A program made the position numbers and the translations under genes. A DNA stretch of 64,000 nt from contig OX467087.1 of the NCBI GenBank assembly GCA_950106755.1, forward strand, positions 19,968,047 to 20,032,046. The letters are read 5' to 3'. Position 1 is the stretch's first letter; each line of letters starts with the position of its first letter. This document shows positions 46,205-57,774 of this stretch, piece by piece. The notes beneath the pieces are model-generated. The model was not told the DNA's origin, did not search any database, and was given only the letters and a program-made list of their open reading frames with translations. Source of the DNA: Climacium dendroides. Its lineage: Eukaryota > Streptophyta > Bryopsida > Hypnales > Climaciaceae.

Positions 46205-46556
46205 TCGCAAACTAAAAATCCTCATAACTTTCATCTCACTTATCAAAATGGAATGATTCAAAACTTCCCATGTATATATAAATGTGTAGAACCAATTTCA
46301 AAAAGAATTTTTTGAAAAAAGTGATTTTTAAAGAAGTTTTTTGGGCTCCATGAGTTGCCTGCCAAATGTTGAAAATGACATATCATGCAATAACTTTTTA
46401 ACCGTGTAGTCAAAATGTATGAAAATTGTTGAACCTTAAAGCTACTCATCAGACACATGTTTTGTGAAAATTTCAAAGAAAAAAAATAAAAACTGCATTC
46501 ATAGTGAGCTGCCCAAAATCATAATGCCAATTATTCGCAATTTTTACATTTAGGGG
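46205..46556 (+). mobile_element. ~0.9-kb family TTAA-type element, 5'-truncated copy
   Basis: This matches the right-hand part of the long family (CATAACTTTCATCTCACTTATC, ATTGTTGAACCTTAAAGC, CATTCATAGTGAGCTGCCC) and ends CATTTAGGGG|TTAA at 46557-46560. The left limit is approximate. It shares its right-hand TTAA with the next element, so the two stand end to end. Confidence 0.65.
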
Positions 46557-46560
46557 TTAA

Positions 46561-48139
46561 CCCCTAAATTTCCTTGACTATGTTTACATCAAAATGCTCC
46601 AAAACTGCCATTCCTAGTACAAGTACCAAATTTTAGAAAAAAAATATTTTTAGAAACATGCAACTGTATGATCTTGTAGTATGTTGATTTGAGAAGGTGT
46701 GGAAAAAATTTCAGAAATTTCCACTATATGAATTGCAAGATATTAGCGTTTGAATTGACAAAAATCCTTTCTTGACCCTACAAAAAACAAGGCATCTACA
46801 CTTCATAAGGTCACACTTGTATGAATAAATGTACAAAATGGTGGTGATTTTTTGGACTTATTCTTCAAGGCAAGTTGGCTACATTCTTGAAAATTTTCAA
46901 ATCATTTGGAATTGTACAACATATAGGAAAAAATAGTAAATAGAATGAATAAGAGAATGATTCAAAATACTAAATTTTTAAGAATTTAGTTACGGAATTG
47001 AAAAATGCCAATCCCAATGATTACAATGTTATGATAAATAGTCTACATCTTGTGATTTTATTTATTTTTTAAAACATTAAAAATTGAATTAAATAAAGGA
47101 CTTCAAAGTTTATTTTAGAGTAGAGAATCTATAATTGCTTGCAAACTAAAACTTCTCATAACTTTCATCCCATTAACCTCCAAAGGACCAAATACTATTT
47201 TTAGGCAACATAGCAATTTTGGGCAACTCACTATAAGTGGCATTTTAATCTTTTCTTTAAAATTTTCATACAAAATGTGTCCAAGGAGCCCTCCAAGGAT
47301 TAGCTTCAAGGCCCAATAATTTTCATAACTTTTGACTACATGGTTAAAAAGTTATTGTATGATATGTGATTTTCATTGATTTTTGGGCAATTCAAAAAAC
47401 TTTTAAAATATCACTATTAAAAAAAATTAAAAATTAAAAGATTAAAAATAAAAATTATATATATTTGAAATTGATTCTTTAGATTTATGTATATGTGAAA
47501 AGCTTTGAATCACTCCATTTTGATTAAATAGATGAAAGTTATGAGGAATTTTAGTTTGCAGGTAGTTGTGACCTTGTGAAGTACAAGTGCCCAATTTTTC
47601 ACATGGCCCAAAAAAGGATTTTTGTCATTTCAAACAATAATATCTTGCAATGCATAGGATGGGAACTTCTGAAATTTTTTGCACACCTTTTCAAACCAAT
47701 GTACTACAAGATCATACAGTTACATGTGTCCAAAAATGTTTATTTTTATTTTTTAAACTTGGTACTTTTACTAGAAATGGTAGATTTTGAGTATTTTTGG
47801 TGAAAACGTAGTCAAAACCCTTTAAGGGTTAATCAAAATCAAATGATTCAAAGTATTCCACATATAAAAATTTAGAAAACAATTTGAAACTTTTGTTTTT
47901 CAAAAAAGTGATTTTTTCTAATATCCCCAAATTGCCCAACCAAAGAGAAAAAACTACACATTATGTAATAACTTCTTAACCATGTAGTCAAAAGTTATGA
48001 AAATTGTTGGACCTTAAAGCAACTCCTCTCCCCATGTTGTGTGAAAAATTTTAAGGAAAAAAAATAAAAACTCCATTCATAGTGAGTTGTCCAAAATCGC
48101 TATGTTGCCAAAAAAAAATGCAGCTTGATCCTTTGGAGG
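46561..48139 (+). mobile_element. Long-family TTAA-type element interrupted by a second copy
   Basis: It starts TTAA (46557-46560)|CCCCTAAATTTCC and ends GATCCTTTGGAGG|TTAA (48140-48143). The region 47177-47828 is a separate inverted copy. Removing it and one TTAA leaves about 923 bp, close to the 911 bp of the copy at 50809. The left half aligns with 12.5-13.05 kb and the right half with 46205-46556 and the end of the other copies. It is noncoding. Confidence 0.8.
47177..47828 (-). mobile_element. Nested 652-bp inverted TTAA-type element
   Basis: It is flanked by TTAA at 47173-47176 and TTAA at 47829-47832. Its ends are CCTCCAAAGGACC and CCCTTTAAGGG. It reads, in reverse, as the same family as its host (GACACATGTAACTGTATG and GGTGTGCAAAAAATTTCAG on the minus strand). 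The host junction without it, CATCCCA-TTAA-TCAAAATC, corresponds to the uninterrupted CATCTCATTGACCAAAATG at about 13065. Confidence 0.85.
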
Positions 48140-48143
48140 TTAA

Positions 48144-48688
48144 GTCTTTGTACATAATTGTAGTATTACACACATTCTATTCAACTCTTTTAAGAAGTTT
48201 TTTTTGCCACCCAAGTTGGATTAATTCATGTCAAGCTAGTAACGTTCATATTCAGAGCATGCCTACACAAAGCAAGCTCATGCTATAGCATGCTGCAATG
48301 AACCATCCATGTCGCAAGCAAGGAGAACAACTACTCAGATCCAGCAAGATAGACAAATTAAGTGCATGCGAACTTGCATCACTCATCTTTCGGTACACCA
48401 ACTTCTTCATTTCAGACACATGATGGTGACCATTCCTGAACTTGACTGTGTGAGAATCTACCGATGCTACAGGCATCAATGCAAAGAATTTGGTTGCTGG
48501 AAGACTTGCAATTATAGTGTCCACTCACACTCTTAGCAGCGCATTCTGTAACCACGGCAAACAACAATCGATGCAAATTTTACCAAAAGTTTACCAAACG
48601 GTACATGCATCTGTAGCAACCGAAGTCAGTTGCATATGTGTTTAATCCTGACTTTCGGAATGAAATCGAGCTGTGATACTTCAACTTA
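48144..48688. other. Spacer
   Basis: Balanced composition. Overlapping frames on both strands (48252-48524, 48309-48536) cancel each other and have no domain, so no gene is supported. Confidence 0.4.
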
Positions 48689-49040
48689 CACTACACTAAT
48701 GATGATAAATAGTGTTGGCGACACTAATCACGAAGCATAACACTAATTGTCAACAATTCGGTTAATGTTACCAACACTAAATGTCAACATAGACATTATT
48801 TGTCAACTATTGGGTATCAATTTTTTACAAGTTTACGTTTAGTGTTACCTAACTATTTCATCAAAAATGCAAAGAAAAATGTATGAACCCAGGAAACCTA
48901 TTACTTGCTCAAAAAAGTTAGTGCTCAGGAAAAATGAATACAACACTAAATGCCAACTAATTGAAGTTTAAAGTGACCGGGGTAAAAGTCCAGGTAACAT
49001 TAATCACAACATAACACTATTTATCATCATTATTGTAGTG
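48689..49040. mobile_element. 352-bp MITE with CACTA-type terminal inverted repeats
   Basis: The left end, CACTACACTAATGATGATAA and on through ATAGTGTT, is mirrored by a right end ending TCATCATTATTGTAGTG, with about 28 bp of inverted repeat and one or two mismatches. Subterminal CACTAA/TAGTGTTA words recur inside. CACTAC termini suggest the CACTA/EnSpm group. The flanking triplets (TTA, ATT) do not match, so the target duplication is not confirmed. Confidence 0.75.
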
Positions 49041-49716
49041 ATTCTGATAACTTCCTGGTAAGTGATTCCTAATATCCTGGAATGAGAACAATGTTTCTCA
49101 GTGAATCCTCAACTTGAAACCCATGAAGCTTTCAAATGAAGAGCAGAAACGAGGAAGAGTTGTCTGAACCGCATAATAAAGGTCGTGCATGCCGGCCACC
49201 CGGATCTGACCTAAAAGGTAATAGAATCAGGTTTTACAAAACGCCGTACCTTACAGACAGTGGAGACAGCGCTTTCGGACAAGAAGATGAGCAAGTCGCA
49301 CCTCTGTCGGCGTTGTAACAAAGCTGCATTGGATGAATGCATTTTGAACTTAAGCTACACTTGTGGTGATCTTACCAACTAGCGTAGAACGCAAAACACA
49401 GTTCGGTCCTTTACGGAGGGGTTAATGTCTATACATCTTTTTGACCCACAAAATGTTCTGCATCTCCTCTACTTTACGCATGATATCAATTGCAAAATTT
49501 ACGTACACATTGAGTCTTTGTGTGTACAGAACTTCGCATCGTGAAGTTGTAATGAGTCCCGTAATGAGTGAAGACGAATTTTGACATCGGAGGACCGGTC
49601 CGAAGGTGGTCACAAGATTGAAACCTGGTGTAGGCGAGGTGGGAACGCTCTCTCATCTGGGGTGCATGACAGAGACACACAGGCAATTGATTTGTCAAAA
49701 CTTGTTTTTTCTTTCA
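49041..49716. other. Spacer without a supported gene
   Basis: Short frames only, for example 60 codons at 49136-49318, without any recognisable domain. Confidence 0.4.
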
Positions 49717-50428
49717 CATTTCTGACAAGATTCTAAAGAAACGCAATCTGTGTCACGAGGGCCAGTTCTGTGTCTGGGAAATAGTATTTGAATTGGGATT
49801 GAGACCTAATTTCCACGTGAGGTAACTACACCTACAATCGCACGAATAAGCTCTGTGGCATGTCTAGAAAATGAACAATAGTTTTTGCACATTGGTGGAG
49901 GACTATGAACCAAAATGCAAGTGGTTCCTTAATTTTTGAACACATTGGAAATTAAATACAAAAGTGTCATGTAGGTCGGTGATGCCAAAATGTATTTGAT
50001 GCATACGAAGAATGACATCAGAGAAGAAGTTAAAGCAACAGAAAGTGTACCCAAAATTGTCCTCTTCTAAGGTTGCCACCTCCATAGTACTATTAATAGA
50101 GATGCACACTACTCGAAATTCACCTTACATTTATCCTTGTCATGTGCTTCATATTTGGTATCCTCCCCATTCAGTTTCCCTTCAAAAATAGGGGTTGATT
50201 TTGAGGAGTGGTCCATTTTAGGTGTAGTTACCTCAAAGAAACAGAAGAAGCATAGGATTGATTGACACAATAAGTTAGCAACTGGTTTATTAAACTATTT
50301 CTTAAAAAGATTTCTGACATGATTCTAAGAAAATGCCATCTGTATCACAAGGGACGCATATTGTGTCTGTATGTGGGAAACAGTGAGTTTGGACTTGAGC
50401 TTTTGACCTAATTTCCACGCACAGCAAC
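49717..50428. repeat. Segment flanked by ~120-bp diverged direct repeats
   Basis: About 49717-49833 and 50309-50428 are collinear in the same orientation (TTTCTGACANGATTCTA, GTGTCTGGGAAA versus GTATGTGGGAAACAG, GACCTAATTTCCACG). The inverted pair GGTAACTACACCT (49822) and AGGTGTAGTTACC (50220) lies inside. It could be a TRIM-like or other small element, or a local duplication. No primer-binding site or polypurine tract is evident. Confidence 0.5.
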
Positions 50429-50804
50429 GGAGGATTGGTGCTATTGCTCTCCATTTGTAAATATTGAATGAATGGTGCATTGTTAGTTTGGAATGCGATT
50501 GTAATTGAGTAGGAAAAATTGAACAGAATTTTGTGTTAGAATTAGGAAATTTTGCACTAAAATTTTTAAAAAAACAACATCATGTAGATTGTGTTGACTT
50601 CAACACAATTTTCTTCTAGTGATGGTGTTGACTTCCCCATATCAATGTTTCCCATCATGGAAGCATAAGCATCTCTGAAAGGGGATTGTAAAAATTTTAA
50701 ATTTTTGTGTGACAATTTGAAATTAATTATTAGTAATTTTTAAAGAAATAGTAAAAATAATTCATATCATATACATATAAGAAGCTTGAAAATTTCACCA
50801 TAGA
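50429..50804. other. AT-rich spacer
   Basis: AT-rich noncoding sequence between two element-like segments. Nothing else is seen. Confidence 0.5.
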
Positions 50805-50808
50805 TTAA

Positions 50809-51719
50809 CCCTTAAGCCCCAAGGGTGTTTTTTTGTCAAAAAACAATTAGAACTACCTCTTTTGTTGCGTTCACCTAAGAAAACCAAAAAAATATGTTTT
50901 TATCAAAATTCAACCAGAGGATCTTGTACTTAACTTGTTTGAGAACATGTGGTAAGAATTTCATCAAATTTGGCCTCATAGATTACAAGATATTTGCATC
51001 CAAAGTGAAGAAAACAAGTTTTTTTGCAACTTGCTTGACTAGATTTTTTGGCTTTGAATCTTTTTAACTAACAATTTTTGTACTGTTAATTTTGATTTTC
51101 TAAGTTTTTATGTTGAATAGTTGAGTTGAGAATATAAGGAAAAAAATTCAACAAAAAACACTTAATTTTCACTCATTAAATTTTTTTAAAGTAGAAGTAG
51201 GTTAAAGATTGAAGGAAAAACTAGATCATCAATAGCTTTAAGATGGAATTGACATACAATAATCCCACCGGTGAGATTGTTCTACAAAGCAAACCTAACC
51301 TTGTCTAAAATTCTTTTTTGGAAAATTATAAGAACTGCATTCACAAATAAATCCTATAAGTTATTTTTTCAAGAAGATGCTTAGATTGCCCGAAAAACTA
51401 AGATTGTCCATAACTTTCTCATCACTAGTCCAAATGGAATGAATCAAAGCTTCGATTGTAAACAAAAATATAAGATTTTAGGAAAAAGTATTTTGACTTT
51501 TTCTGATTTTTTTGTGCTATCCATTGACTTTTTTTTTTGGCTTATTAAGCCATAACGTTTTCTCCCGGGCACCAATTGAAAAAAAAATTATATATCCACA
51601 AAGCTCTCAGTGAACTCCACAAACTCAAAAAATCTCAAAAACATTCACTACAAATTGAGACAATAGGAACCTACCTAAACCCAAATTGTTCCCCAAGAGG
51701 ACAAACAGTCTTTTAGGGG
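50809..51719 (+). mobile_element. 911-bp TTAA-type element (long family), uninterrupted
   Basis: It is bounded by TTAA (50805-50808)|CCCTTAAGCCCC and CAGTCTTTTAGGGG|TTAA (51720-51723). Internal phrases parallel other members (GAGGATCTTGTACTT, GAGAACATGTGGTAAGAATT, CATAACTTTCTCATCACTAG). It is the cleanest full-length copy in the window and has no usable open frame. Confidence 0.8.
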
Positions 51720-51723
51720 TTAA

Positions 51724-54049
51724 TATTGTGGTGTAGAACCTCAAGGGATGCACTCCCCCTTTTTTTTTTATGTTAGCGTACGAACAAAATTTTGGACCCC
51801 CTATATACTTTTTGAATTTTAAATAAAATTAAATAAAAAAATATAAATAGATTTTTCTACTTTGAAAGTTTATATTTTGAATTATTGATATTTTTATTTG
51901 TTAATAATAATTAGTTACAAAATTTTGAAGTAAAAAGATACACTATAAACTTGAAAAATAACTTTCATACCCCCTATATTATATAAGAAAAATTATTTAA
52001 AAAATGAACAAAAAATTTCTAAAAATAACTCTCTATTGAAAGCGCATTTTGAGTTGAATATTGATGTAATGGTCATCTAAATGTGTTCTCTAAAAATATT
52101 TGAGTTAAAAAAAATACCATTTTAGTGCATTTTTAACCTCTTTTAGAAATCATTCCATATTTTATTTGAGTTTGAAAATTTGGGAGTACAATCCTATAGT
52201 CATTAATAAACAATACTCAAAATTTGAAGTTAAAATTATAGTTTATTAGAAATCACTCGTTCACACGTGGTTTGTTGTAGTAGAACTAAGTGCCCCCCCC
52301 GGGTGTAGAACATCACGGGGTTAACTAAATTTCCATGCCATTCTATAATAAAAAAGCCAATGAATCATGATTATAGACCCAAATTTCAAATGGTGATAAA
52401 ATATTTAATTTAGGGAAGTTTTTCAAGTTTTTGAACAAGAATAGGAACTTAAATTAATGAACTTCATTTTTATTAATTGAACTCAAAAATATAATTTTCA
52501 TGAATAAAATTCAAATCAAGAACAATGATCTACAAGTTCTTCAAATATGGTAAAAAAACAATCTTTTTTTGAAGCATCTATTCATGTAGAAAAGTCAAAA
52601 AGTCCTCAATGAAGCAATTTCCGACACCATTGAAACAACTTCCATTGAAGCAATTCTGAAGAGAAGGATTAGATGAAATTTAAATTTAAATCTTGTCAAA
52701 CTATTGTGCAGACACCAAAAATTGGTGCCAATGGTAGTTCTAGGTTAAACTTAAGGTAAACTAGCCTATGATAGATAGACCATCCAAAACAAACACCTAG
52801 CGGATGACTCATTACAATATGATAGATTTTTTTTCAATAAATGATATTTGGGCTAGATTAGGTTGAGTTAAAGGCCATAATCAATGTCTTAGATGATGGA
52901 GATGGAGTGATTAGTGATTGCACTGGGAACTCCCACCTTTTTTGAGTAAATTCATCACAAGAAGTCACTTTTTGAGGCCCTCATATTGTAGCTATGTTAA
53001 GAAATATTGTGACTTCTATAAGTAAGTGAGATTACCATTTTGGATACACTTTTTGTTGGTTTTAAGGGTAGTTTAGAGACTCTTTTAGACCAAATGAACA
53101 GTACACTTCAAAAATTCATAACAAATTCATACTTTGTTAGAAAAATAAAATTTCAATTGCTCTCCCCATTTCGCACATTTGTCTTTACATGGAAATTTTA
53201 TTAAAAGAATTCAACAATGCCAACAAAGCAAACCAGTCGTTCTGCCTATCATAGGTTGGTTGACCTTGCTATCACAAACTTCCGAGCTAGTCACAAATTT
53301 TTGAGACTAGTCGTGTCTTTCGTAGGGTGCCGTCGTCATAAACCTCCGATTTCCTAAAAGAGAGCTACTGTAGTTTGAAGAACTCTGTCTGATGATGATG
53401 AATTGAGTATCTTGGCTTTGCATATTTGAAGAAACATTGCGAATGGCTAACATCAAGCATCCATATTGTTGAATTGAATTCGTCGCAGAGAATGTGGTCT
53501 TGTGTCGCTCGGCCGATCAGCCCTCGATTCTCAGCTTGCGTGAATTTGGTCGAAGGTGCTCTTGACCAGGGTTTCGGCTAGAATTGTACCTCCTGGCAGA
53601 GGAGCATCGAAGAACAGAACATTGAGGAGTTAGAGAATTCTCAAAAACTTTTGTAGGCAGGGAGGGGTCCATGTTGTTGTAGCGGGTCAGACACCATTTT
53701 GAGTGGGGAACGGGATTCCTTAGACCGTGGATTTTTCTATAAGACTTCCAATTCTGTTGTCTCAAGAGATCCTTGGATCCTAATTAAAATCGACTTAATT
53801 GTCAGCCTTCGTCAAAAAAAAACTATCTTGCACGTGGCTAAACTCCCGAACAAGATTATCAGCACCCTAAAACACCGTGCGAAGTGCGGGTGAACGACTC
53901 ATCCGTTCGTTGAATCTCCACTGCCAGGTAAACCTTTGCAAGGGAATAGGAGAATTTCAGAGCATAAGTCCTCACATGTGATCCGCTCTCTGCAGCGTAG
54001 TCCAATTTTGAAGCTCTTTGCATCTGCTGAGATTTGTGGGTGTTGTGGG
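51724..54049. other. AT-rich spacer grading into balanced sequence
   Basis: AT-rich to about 53200. From 53230 the composition is more balanced, with frames at 53517-53893 lacking any domain. I see nothing I can support as a gene. Confidence 0.4.
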
Positions 54050-55430
54050 TGCTCTCCCTGCTTGGAGGTTTGCTCGACTAGGGTTTAGCAATTCGGAGGG
54101 AAGCCCAGATAGAGTTGGAAGGTGGCTGAAAAACTCAAGGAGAGCGATTCTTATGTGATACTTTGTGTTTCGGTTGAAGGCAAAGTGGCATGGGCTGTTG
54201 ATCCTATGGAGCTGCTTTGAGGGAGCTTTTCTTTCTGGAGTTAGGGTTTATCAATATGGAGCTGGGAACAGGCACAGTTGAAAGATAGCTCAAGAACTCG
54301 CAGAGATTGATTCATGTGTGATAGATGGAGTTCAGAGTGAAGTTAGGGGACAGACATTGTTGCATGTCATACATCGGGTGTTGTTCATGTCAAGCTGTTG
54401 AGGGTGTTTTAGTCTCTTTAGTTAGGGTTTGGCAATTTGGTGGGCAAAAGCAGGCGCAGTTGCAAGGGGAGCAGCAACTTTGAAGAGGTTGATCTCACAC
54501 GAGGCTTTGCGCAGGGGTTGTTCATGTGGAGGCGTTGTGATTTAGGTTTCTTGTTCGTCATGAGTTTCAATCTTCAGTATAATTTTTTATCTGTACAAGT
54601 TTCAGTATCTGTTGCAGCGTTTTTGCTGCTATAGAAGAGTGTAAGGGTTAGAGAATCTTAGAGATTGATAGCTTCACATTTGAAACTTTCTTCCGGACTA
54701 AGTTCCAGTCAAATTTTTGGAAGCTGAATTTAGTAGAAGTTATTCTTGTTGATGTCGAGCTGCAGTTGTTGTTTCTTTCTCTCTGTTTGAAGGCCTGAGT
54801 AGTCAGGGTTGAGCAGCGTGGAGAATTGAACAGACGCAGTTTAAGGGAGCAGAAGGCCGTATGTCATATGCTATATGATATTTTGTTTTGACTGAAGCTT
54901 AGTGTCGAGTCTGCGTACCTTGGTGGGTGTTGCTGCAGAGAACTGAGTGTGTTTTTCTCTCAGAACACCGAGGGTTTAGCAATTTGGGAGGGGTTTTGCA
55001 AAATAGAAATAGATCGTATAGAGTTGAAGGGGAGTGGAAGATGTGAAGAGATGGATTCATACTTTGTGTGTGGAGTGAAGTGAACTCCTAGTCAATATTT
55101 GGAAGTGTCATACTTTGGAAGTTATTCATGCCGAAGACAAAGAAGGAGCTATAAAACAAAGAAGGAACGGATGCAATTGAGCAGACTTGAAGATATAGAC
55201 AGTCATATATGATACTTTGTATCTATGTTGAAGTCGATTTTTGAAGCTTGTTGTGTACATTGGACGTTGCTGATGCTGAGGTTGCGTTTGGTTAACCAAA
55301 CTAGAATGTTTCTCTTCCTGCCTGGAGGTTTAGCAATTTGGATAAGAGAACAAACTCAGTTGAAGGAGCTGATTGATATTTATATTCTACTTTCTCAACT
55401 TTTACTCAAGCTTTCAGACACTACATGCAC
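54050..55430 (+). repeat. Array of ~7-8 degenerate ~175-bp units upstream of the SDR gene
   Basis: A TATGTGATACTTTGT-like word appears near 54147, 54309, 54489, 54663, 54858, 55043 and 55197, about 155-195 bp apart. In phase with it recur TAGGGTTTAGCAATTTGG (near 54079, 54241, 54422, 54803, 54970, 55324), CAGTTGAAG and GTTGTTCATGTCGAGCTG. TTAGGGTTT is the reverse complement of the plant telo-box AAACCCTAA. Units are heavily diverged. The array lies 0.4-1.7 kb upstream of the dehydrogenase ATG, in its promoter or 5' UTR zone. Confidence 0.75.
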
Positions 55431-55807
55431 TTAGAGAAGGATCTCTTTTCAACTGGCAGAGGCCTTACACTTGAAAGAGGGCGAACACTTGTTTTTATTT
55501 GCAGGTTTGAACCCATGTGGCCTGTTGTTGCATTCACAGGAATCAGCATCACGTTTGAGAATGGAAAATGGAGTTGCAGCAAGAAGAATCAGCTGCATCC
55601 TGCGACATTTGCTTCCACTTGCGTCACCTTCTGCCACCTCGACGCTGACGGAGCAGAGTGGACGCTGTTACGAAATCGTACCCACCAGCGCATCTGGTGA
55701 GAACTGCTGTAATCTTTCTGAGTGAGCTTTGATTGATGTGTGGTGCGTTTTTTAGTAACGTACTCTCGGGATGAATTAAGGTTTCAAGCTGAGACAGACT
55801 CCGTCCT

Positions 55808-57200
55808 ATGGAAGAGATGAATGATAAAGAAGAGGGTGAAGCAGATGGAAGTGGGGTGCATAGTGATGAAGCAAAATTTGAAGAGAGAGAGCGCGTGATC
55901 CTCGTTGTGGGTGCTGGAGATGCTACTGGAGGTGCTATTGCAAAGAAGTTTGCCAGTGAGGGTTACACTGCCTGCCTTGTCCGTAGGCAGGCGGATAAAT
56001 TAGATCAGCTAGCGCAAGATATTATTCAGAATGGAGGCAAAGCTCATGCGTTTGGGGTTGATGCCCGAAAAGAAGGTATCCCTTCTCCAATTTGTTTTTA
56101 GGACAACCCTCGAATGAGTAAGAAAGGGCGTGGCAAGGTCAGACAGTTGTGCGATACCTTCATCTCTTCAATATCCTTCACTGAGTAACTTACTCAGTTG
56201 TGAATTTTTAGAGCTCATGACTTGAAGTTTATCCTGAATTTGGGACTATGGGCTTGCATGTAGACCAGGTGGTGGCCCTTGTGGAGCAGATCGAAAAAGA
56301 CATTGGTGACATCAATGTGCTAGTATTTAACATTGGTGCAAACGTTAATTTCAGCATCTTAGACACAACATCTAGAGTCTATCGCAAGGTACGAATTCAT
56401 TGATTGATACAGAACCCGCTTCTCGATGTTGTTTCTCTTGCATTGAGATTACTCCTACTGTTCTCATCACTCAATCATGGTGTAGTCTTGCTCTCTCCGT
56501 TTTAATTTTCATAGCCATAATTTTCTTATGTCATTGCTCGTGCCACCAGGTGTGGGAAATGGCGAGCTATGCTGGATTTCTGTCTGGTCGTGAGGTGGCT
56601 AAGCGGATGGTAGGCCGTGGCCACGGAACCATAATCTTCACGGGAGCAACGGCTAGTGTACGTGGAGGCTCGGGTTACGCAGCTTTTGCAGGTATGCTAT
56701 CTATCCATTGTAAAGTGGTTGATTGTTCATTTCCTTCTGCATCGTATTTCCGAATTTTTTCGCTGCGAAGATCTTGTATATGTGCATGTCTTCATCATAA
56801 TTAGGACACAGAAACAAACTACCCTGTTGGCAAATGAGAAACAATCCTACACGGTCGTCACCTTCATGTATTCTTCTCTTTTTCAATTCGTAATAACCAC
56901 CGCTTGCCAACATGTTTTACATCGATAGGAGCTAAGTTTAGTCTTCGAGCATTGGCGCAAAGCATGGCCCGGGAGCTTGGGCCCAAAGGCATCCATGTTG
57001 CGCATCTCATTGTGGATGGACCCATTGACACCCAGTGGACCAAAGGTTTGATCAAGGACTCTGCGAAACTGCTGGAAAATCAGGGAATGGTGAATCCATG
57101 TGATGTTGGAGAGCTCTATTGGTATTTACATCAGCAACCACGAACTGCGTGGACCCATGAGATGGATATGAGGCCTTGGATTGAGACATTTGGAAGCTGA
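55808..57200 (+). CDS. Atypical short-chain dehydrogenase/reductase, four exons
   Basis: Coding exons are 55808-56075, 56264-56388, 56550-56691 and 56929-57200. All are GT-AG with matching phases, giving 268 residues. The N-terminal extension is acidic. The Rossmann nucleotide-binding motif is ILVVGAGDATGGAIA (about 32-46), followed by DARKEDQVVALVEQIE, FNIGANVNFSILDT and FTGATASVRGGSGYAAFAGAKF. In classical SDRs the catalytic pair is Tyr-x3-Lys. Here the aligned residue before AGAK is Phe (FAGAK), so the catalytic Tyr seems to be replaced. LRALAQSMARELGPKGIHVAHLIVDG is typical of a bacterial-like SDR subgroup with the same substitution, from memory. The substrate is unknown. No signal or transit peptide is obvious, so it is probably cytosolic. 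Confidence 0.9.
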
Positions 57201-57770
57201 GGCTGGCAGACTTTAGAAGATGCCGAGTGGACAGATTCAGTAGCAGAACTAATCACTGGAGATTGTCTCCTTGCCTGCAGAATATTTACCAACATGATTC
57301 AGAATAGAGATGCATGTAAAGCAAAGAATGTAAATGTATTTCACTTAAAAGACTATTCAGGTTCGTAAGGACCTGGACTTAGGTTTCCCATTCAAAGCGA
57401 TGATCATAATTATTCCTTATGAAATTTGCCTTCAGTTGGGGCATTATGTCATGTAAGGTAGTCTGCTCTAAAAGCACCTATGTTCTAAAAGCAATTATGA
57501 CACAAAGGTACATTTTGCTTTCTTCAATGTACCAATAGGAGGTGGTTGTCACATGGTTTCAACTTCAAAATTCATAATTAATTCCACAAAGGTCAAAAAA
57601 ATATGAAACAACTTGGGTTAGATGCCAATTCCATTTTCTTCCTACAAAAATACATTGAAAATTGTTTTGAGGAATTTAGCTTTTGTGAAAAAGAAATCAA
57701 ATCTTAAATGGCCGTTGTAAGAGTAGACTTTGCTTTTCAAGCTTCGGGCACCATATCTTTGAAAAGGCCC
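57201..57770. other. SDR 3' region and spacer
   Basis: This probably contains the SDR 3' UTR (for example AATGTAAATGTATTTC near 57330). There is no further gene. Confidence 0.45.
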
Positions 57771-57774
57771 TTAA

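Noticed and set aside
46561..48139. A single giant foldback element of about 1.3-1.6 kb
   Set aside because: The inverted arms are explained better by one full element inserted in reverse inside another, because TTAA brackets the insert and paralogues show the intact junction.
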